Source: Pollenia angustigena (Eukaryota > Arthropoda > Insecta > Diptera > Polleniidae). From it: a DNA stretch of 64,000 bases. Numbering within the stretch: the stretch's first letter is position 1; the number at the start of each line of letters is the position of its first letter. Positions 57,990 to 64,000 of this stretch are shown here, one piece after another. The DNA is taken from positions 97,762,993 to 97,826,992 of the forward strand of contig OV884059.1 in NCBI GenBank assembly GCA_930367215.1, written 5' to 3'. The notes beneath the pieces are model-generated. The model had not been told where the DNA came from. It saw only the letters and a program-made list of their open reading frames with translations, and made no database searches. The position numbers and the translations under genes were made by a program.

Positions 57990-60165
57990 CCATATTTATT
58001 CAATGAACAGCAACAAAATTAAAGATATATGTATATGTATACTCTAGGTTCTTATGAAAATAGAAATTCGATTCTATATGGCATTTCCATGTAAAATGTC
58101 GATCAAGATGAATACCGAGATATTTGACATGCGATTGTTGAGGCACTAGTTGATTATTGATTTTAATAGCGGGGCATGTTTCCCGACGCAAGGTGAATGT
58201 TATATGTACGCATTTTTATTCTTCATTGCTTTAACCACAGTTCTAGTTGAAACATATGATCCTGCAGGTATCGAGATGCTTCACGACTGTTTCCGTGTAG
58301 GTTTAGAAATGCTATATCATCAAAAAAAGTTGAGGTTACGGTGTAATTGTTTGTTGGCATTTCCGAGGTATATAAAAGGTTAAAAAGTGGGCCCAGGATG
58401 CTTCCCTGAAGGACTCCAGCTTCAATTGGCTGAGGAGAACTTAAAAAATCACCTTCTTTAATAATAAATTTTCGACCGACCAAGTAGCTTTCTAACAGCT
58501 TGTGTGTGTTAGCCGGTAGGTTTAGCTTCAATTTACGAAACAAGCGTGCATGCCAGACTTTGTCAAAGGCTTGAGAAACATCGATGAAGAGAGCGGAGCA
58601 ATATTTTCTTTCATGAAAGGCTTTTCTCATGGCGTTTACTATCCGATGGGTTTGTTCAATTGTGCTAAGTTCTCTTCTGAAACCGAATTGATGATTAGGT
58701 ATACACCCATTGTCATTTAAAATTGGGGTTAATTTTGACGCTAAGAGCTTCTCAAACAGCTTTGATATATGAGATAATAAGCTAATAGGCCTATATGACT
58801 CAAATTTTGTGTGATCTTTACCTGGCTTTGGTATCATCGTTATTAAGGAGACCTTCCATTCTTGAGGGTAGTATTCAAGGCGTTAAAAAGCATTAAAAAT
58901 ATAAAGAATAATTTTCTTTGTTATGCGAGGTAGCTCCAAAAGCATTTTGTTACTGATCTTATCAATACCAGGTGCCTTCTTGGTGGTTAATTCAGAAACA
59001 GCCTTTTCTGTTTCGCTTATCTCAAATCTAAGGTGGATAGCTGCTCTAACATAAACAGGCGGCAACTCTTCCGCTATATCGTCAGGTATATTTGGGGTTA
59101 ATACGTTTTTCGAATGATTTACAAACAGGTTTCCTTTTCAATTACCATTTCTTGCCCAACTTCCATTCAGGTTCTTAATGGTGGATTCGAGATAACTGGT
59201 CTTTTGAGATTTCTAACTGCACGCCATAATGAGAAGTCTGATTGTGGAGTTGCATCCAGGTCCTTAAGATATTTTTCCACGAAAGCCGTTTTCTGAGTCT
59301 GCAGTAATTTTCGTAGCCTTTTTGTACACTCTTTTAATAAATTCTTAAGTTGAGGGGATCTGTGCAATTGCCACTCTCTTCGCACTCTACTTTTTTAATT
59401 CAAGAGGCGCTCGACATCTGTAAAATATATTTTATTATAATTGGGTTTTTAAGGGTTTTGCTGTAATTTTGAACAGCTAGTTTTAGATAACTGTCAAAAT
59501 TGACAGGAGAGAGATGCACATTCTCCGGTGTGCTAAGCAGAATACTTTCTGTGCAATAGGTACTGAGATATTTTTTATATTTTAACCAATTTAGTTGTGT
59601 AGCTGACGTCGCTATGTAACCAGAAGGAGATGCAATTCTATTGGTGTTTGTTATAGTAATTGTAGGTGTGTTACCAGATGTTAATTCTAACGAAGCTTCA
59701 ACGTGAATCGTTTCTGTGGGGATGTTTTTCACCACGCCAAAATCGATGACATCTGGAATTTTTTGCGGATCAGCAGGCCAATATGTTGCTTGTCCGCTCG
59801 TGACAACATTTAAATTCATTTTAGAGATTGTATTAAACAAAACACGACCCTTTGGTGTTATTAGTCGTGACCCCCAGAAGGTATATTTAGCGTAATAATC
59901 GTCAGCAGCCAGGAAACAGGGCCACAATGACTTATAATATTTAAAGTATTGGCTTTCTGATATTCCAAATCTAGGTGGGGTTTCGATTCGGCTCTTCAAC
60001 ACAAATGTTCGTTGCTTGGAGATAATCTTCACGATGATCACTTATTAGGTAGTGTTTGACTCGGGTTTTTATCAAAATGGCAGAACCTCCACAGGCTCTA
60101 TCTCGAGGGTCCTTGGCATCATATCATATCCATTCTAGGTTGAATTTCTTTTTTACAAACCAGCC
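57990..60165 (-). pseudogene. jockey-like ORF2 (endonuclease + reverse transcriptase), decayed
   Basis: Read on the - strand. An AP-endonuclease part (60150-59850) holds DPRDRACGGSAILIKTRVKH and, in a shifted frame, DDYYAKYTFWGSRLITPKGR. A linker (59385-59167) has QLKNLLKECTKRLRKL and FSLWRAVRNLKRP. The RT domain (59065-58210) has KKAPGIDKISNKML, MIPKPGKDHTKFESYRPISL, LFEKLLASKL, HQFGFRRELSTIEQ, FIDVSQAFDKVWH, GVLQGSILGPLFNLLYTS and FFDDIAFL. Then VKYLGIHLDRHFTWKCHIE near 58100, after which it stops. Several frameshifts. FFDD replaces the usual FADD, leaving the Asp pair. The N terminus and C terminus are missing. Confidence 0.9.
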
Positions 60166-60169
60166 TTTA

Positions 60170-61576
60170 TTACTGCCGATTTTAAGCGGGAGAACATTTT
60201 GAAATAATGGGTAGTAAGAAGCTTTTCATTCGATGCATTCATTTATTTCACAAAATTTTGTCATCAAATATTATATTTCTGCCACGAATTTTGAGAAAAT
60301 GAGCCACTGTGTGACTTCTTAGTTATTTCTTTAAATACCTCATTCAGTCCCACTGTTCCTTTTATTTCAAATTCCCTCTGGAGTTTTATTTATTTAAAAC
60401 TTCCTTTCTCATCTTATTTTACTCAGAAAATTTTTGTTTAAAAGTACATCATATTGTCTACATTCATGGAATTGTTATTCTTTACATTTTTACTATTTTG
60501 AGAATTTAATTTTGTATTAAATAAGTTATACATACATATTAAAAAACCCCATAGTATTTGTTTAGGGGTCTTAAGTGAAAGGAAATTCTGAAAATAAAAC
60601 TCTGTTAGACTTTCTTTTAATTTGTATCAATTGTTTTGTTATCTAAAAACTTTCGCAACAACACATTTTCATTATATAAATGGATCCTAAGGCTTGTTGG
60701 TGTACATTTAATAAATGGTTTTAAAGCAGATATGTACAATGTACATAAATAATGTAAAGTAATTCTTTAGAGTTTTAGTAGAAATTTTTATTTAAAAAAA
60801 TTCAAAAAACGTTCAGAAAGACTAGCACAGTACTGATCTGTTAAAAGTATTTCATAGTGTGAACGTCTTTCGTTGCTTTTGAACGAGAAATTAATATATA
60901 AACCTTCATGCACGTACAGTAGGGGGTCTTATTTGTTTCAAAGATGTCGATTTCACATGTTTTTTACTTCTGACTTGTCAAATTTCCCACTGCATAATTT
61001 ATAAATGCCGTGCGTTACGTTCTGTTAAAGTCAGATGCAAAGTTATCCAACAAAATTTCAATTAGAGCGTGCTCTATTTTCTTCTGACAAAGCATCTGAC
61101 ATCAAAAATTTATGCCGCGAAGAAACCGGCAGCGGCGTCGACTACTGACGGAATCATTAGCCGGCAGAAGCTAATATTTTACAATACTGAGATATGTATG
61201 ATCATCTCACCATTGAATAAAATTTATGTAAATGTAAAGGTAATTCCATGTCAAACCGACCAAGAGTGGGACACGACCTCTTTCGATTTTAATGAAATTT
61301 GGTGGTAAATTGGAAATAAAAATGTTAAATTTTTGTTTTTTTTCCAAAGTTTTGCCGAATAAGCCGAATGTGTTGAGCTTATTTTATCAATATCTCAAAA
61401 ACTACTTCACATACGAAAATGATTTTAATGTCATTTTAACGAGAATACTTGGGGCTACAAACCATATATTGAAAAAAAAAATTTTTTTAAAAATGTAATA
61501 TCTGCAAAATACAAAATTTCAAAATCGGTCTAAGTCAAAAACTTAATTTTTTATTTGGCTGATTTTTTTTTATATA
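60170..61576. other. Mostly unidentified sequence
   Basis: 61020-61160 is less AT-rich, with a short + frame (61034: MQSYPTKFQLERALFSSDKA) that stops after 37 codons and is unrecognised. 61235-61500 carries a repeat-like phrase CCATGTCAAACCGACC resembling the ends of the palindrome at 34189. No gene is called. Confidence 0.45.
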
Positions 61577-62319
61577 CACAGAAAAAATTATTGCCGAATT
61601 ATTTTCAAACAAACGCTTGTTTGAAAATTTTTTTAATTTCTATAAATTTTTTTACTGATTCAAACAATATTTTTGTTTGATTTTTATTTAACCAACAAAT
61701 ATAAGAACAACAACAAAAAACACACACAGTCTATTTTTGGACGCTTTAAAAAAGGGCAACTATAAGAAAAACAATAGCAGAAACAACATTACAAGAAACA
61801 AAATCCCGTATTCAATTTTTTAAAACTGTTTGGTTAAATACATCAAATACAAAAATAGAATGATGGCGAAAAACATATCGAGTCGGTCTGCGGCCGTTTT
61901 TGGTAACATTTCAAAGGAAAGGATACAGCAACAGAGAGTGATAAAGAAAAACATTGTGTTGTGTGTATAAATAAGACTTCGTTCAAAAATTATTCCAACA
62001 AAAAAAAAATGTGTCTCAAAGCCAGCCGGCGGCTCTGCTCTGCCGTCATCTTCTCATACAGTGCTTTCTTGTGTGCGCTTCATTGCTTGTGCAAAAACTT
62101 TCTTTTTTTTTATTTTGGAATTTAGTATATGAATTTCAGTAAAATTTTTGTTTGATTCAGTTAGATTATTTGTTTGAAAAAATCAGTGTTTTTTTTCAAT
62201 AAACAAAATGCAAATAAATTGTTTGAATATGCAAATTTGTTTATAGGACCGATTTCAGACAAAAAATTGTTTGATTCTACAAATTTTTTGTTTGAATTGG
62301 AAAAATAATTTTTTCTGTG
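61577..62319. mobile_element. CACAGAAAAAATTATT-TIR element
   Basis: Ends CACAGAAAAAATTATT and its inverse, flanked by TA. TTTGTTTGA/TCAAACAAA motifs recur near both ends. A middle part (61870-62090) is less AT-rich and has TATAAATA (61966) after GTGTTGTGTG, possibly sequence of a former promoter. No transposase. Confidence 0.7.
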
Positions 62320-62579
62320 TAATACCTCAAACCGTTTTTTAAAAATCTTAAAACTTTAAAGGAGGTGTTCTTTTTCTTGATATGATTTTTTTCTTTCGCA
62401 ACCTTTAAAAAAATAATCTTAAAATAGAATTTTAATATTGTAATTTTGAGCAATAAGTACACTGAGCTAGTCGCAAAAAAAAACAAGCAAGACACCTGGC
62501 ATTTTAACCTCTACATTCAACTTTAAGCTCCGAGTATCGGTTATCTGAAAGTTTACTGGTAAGCAGTTTTGTCAGGGTG

Positions 62580-62800
62580 AGAAGCACAATTCCCCTTACA
62601 AACCTGCTTAATAGAGGCATGATTTATATGTGAAGAACTCCCACTTGAAAACACTATTTAGTTGAATGCGTAATAAAACATTTGTAATTTCCAGCATCTC
62701 TTGTGTTCGGTCAAATTTTGGAAATAATCGCAAACACATTAATTCATTGTAATACAAACTGCTTCCATGTAAGGGCTTAATAAAGTGTGTTTCGAAATTT
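62580..62800. repeat. Diverged relative of the CCCAATA MITE
   Basis: CCCCTTACAAACCTGCTTA and GAACTCCCACTTGAAA resemble inner blocks of 3123-3542 and 38110-38525; CATGTAAGGGC follows near 62767. The ends are unrecognisable. Confidence 0.35.
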
Positions 62801-62944
62801 TTTTTCTTGAAATAATCACTTAAATTATTTACTTACCAGCTGGTTACCGTTAAAGGAAAATGTAAGTTTTATAAATCACTTTTATTTACTTGAATTGAGA
62901 ATTCAGTTAAATGGTTTTCGCTTCTGTTTCTCTTGGAAGTTGTA

Positions 62945-62977
62945 TATAAAAACCTGCGCATGTATCAGCGCTCATTT
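62945..62977 (+). promoter_or_regulatory. Candidate core promoter (TATA + initiator)
   Basis: TATAAAA at 62945-62951, and TCATTT at 62972-62977 fits the arthropod initiator consensus TCAKTY. The A sits about 29 bp after the TATA start, the expected spacing. No coding exon was recognised downstream before 64000; the gene could start beyond the window or after an intron, or this could be chance. Confidence 0.35.
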
Positions 62978-63178
62978 ACTGTTCTTGCTTCCTAAAACCT
63001 TAAAATTGTTTACTGGGTATATACTCAACATTTAGAGGTTGTACACTTTGACAAGATTTGTTCAAACAAAAAAAAAAAAAAAAAAAAAACAAAACATACG
63101 ATTTTTTAATATTTATTACATTTATTAGAAAAACTACAACCGAAATAAAAATTTTAAAATAATGTTAAAACTTATATG

Positions 63179-63440
63179 GGGCGGTCAACGCAAAAGTGGT
63201 GTAAGCTTAAATTTTTCATATCCGGACTTTTCTAAGCCAAATTAATTTAATCTTGCTAAAATTTAATCCGGAACTAGTTTTATCTCTTGTTTCACTAATC
63301 ATTAACAGAGAGCGTTGCAAAAGTTTGTCTTGCACTTTTTTATTTTTGCTCTGCTTGTAATACAAAAGTAGCTCTAAGTTGTACAAATATTAAATAAATG
63401 TAATGTGGCTTGCACCACTTTTGCGCTGACGGCCTCAAAT
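63179..63440. mobile_element. ~260-bp MITE with CGCAAAAGTGGTG TIRs
   Basis: GGCGGTCAACGCAAAAGTGG at 63179 is inverted at 63411-63436 (GCACCACTTTTGCGCTGACG) with few mismatches. Outer boundaries and target duplication uncertain. Noncoding. Confidence 0.65.
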
Positions 63441-64000
63441 ATGAGTTCATTTGTAATATACATATTTGGCTCAAAATATATTAAATGCATTCATAGAAAA
63501 TAACTAGATACGAAACTCATATTTGATTGATAACAATATATATTGCCCTCTTTATACATAAAGAAATCAGTGATGTGCAAAATGTAGCACAGTTGAACAA
63601 TTTATGCCACAGTAACAGCACCGTCACTGTGGTATTTTGTTATCTATTTAGGCCCTTTTAGGTTTGAACTCAACTCACTACTCTACAGCCTTTAGTACAT
63701 TTTATTTATTCTAATGTTACCACTGTTTCGAACATTACTTTTATTAAAAACATTTTTCCGTATGTTAGCACCCAATTAAACCACACAAGCGGCTAGACCA
63801 AAGACATGCAAAACGTATGAAGCATGTTTGTACTAAAATCAAATTTTTTTTTTTATTTCCACAAATATTTTGTTGTTGTTATCAAACCGCTTGTGTAGTT
63901 TATTTGCCCCTTTAAATAATAAAGTGTTTACTTTTGTTTGCAAATCCATGTTTATACTCAAATATATTCCAAAAAAAGTTTTGACCCTATTAAAGACATT
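63441..64000. other. AT-rich sequence to the window end
   Basis: No gene. CAGTGATGTGCAAAATG at 63569 looks like a hAT-type end, but no partner end lies within the window. Confidence 0.4.

Noticed and set aside
61034..61147. 37-codon + ORF MQSYPTKFQLERALFSSDKA...
   Set aside because: Too short and unrecognised; no supporting promoter or poly(A) context.

Overview
The window looks like nuclear DNA from an insect, most likely a higher fly (Diptera, possibly a calyptrate). The evidence is AT-rich sequence, a secreted YGPP-repeat protein gene of a type common in flies, a short GT-AG intron, and a repeat landscape of HINE/DINE-like Helentron derivatives, Helitrons, mariner/pogo, hAT and piggyBac elements and jockey-like non-LTR retrotransposons. 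The species is inferred only. Nothing suggests bacterial, organellar or viral DNA. I saw no rRNA, tRNA or CRISPR.

Only one convincing host gene is present. It lies on the + strand at 16343-19287 and has two coding exons (16343-17449 and 17518-19287) around a 68-bp intron. It encodes a predicted secreted protein of about 958 residues, rich in Tyr-Gly-Pro-Pro and Gln. Its stop codon is followed by an AT-rich 3' flank with poly(A) signals. A splice-acceptor-like sequence touches the ATG, so a 5' exon may lie upstream, unseen or beyond the transposons.

Almost everything else is layered transposable-element debris. 1-6.2 kb: a hAT relic (1307-4570) holding a piggyBac relic and a MITE, then a perfect-TIR MITE. 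6.2-11.9 kb: non-LTR and mariner relics and MITEs. 11.9-15.4 kb: a non-autonomous Helitron (12421-14243) between inverted copies of a GACGTCG-TIR element, with a second element (12650-13620) nested in the Helitron and flanked by 9-bp target duplications. 19.9-23.0 kb: a 3-kb relative of that nested element, also with a 9-bp duplication and an internal 82-bp repeat array. 23-26.9 kb: HINE family B, a hAT element and a pogo-like element. 27-30.4 kb: two non-LTR fragments and a full HINE A copy. 30.7-33.4 kb: a Helitron with a broken Pif1-type helicase, inserted in a repeat array related to another Helitron. 33.8-36.7 kb: a TIR element carrying a CGTACGTGAC motif and a 1.5-kb foldback palindrome. 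37.8-41.2 kb: MITEs and a TIR element with a non-LTR insertion. 41.9-44.7 kb: hAT MITEs. 45.25-51.44 kb: a HINE A copy split by a 5.1-kb element with RSS-like CACAG ends and a 5-bp duplication. 51.5-53.7 kb: further TIR elements. 54.25-57.16 kb: a Helitron carrying about eleven 117-bp repeats. 58-60.2 kb: a jockey-like ORF2 relic. 61.6-64 kb: MITEs and a possible core promoter.

I found no new multi-gene cellular system. The most unusual signals are transposon families: the 9-bp-duplication pair, the Transib-like 5-bp-duplication element, the palindrome and CGTACGTGAC element, and a TIR element carrying a conserved short reading frame. All family names come from reading motifs and termini by eye, without database searches.
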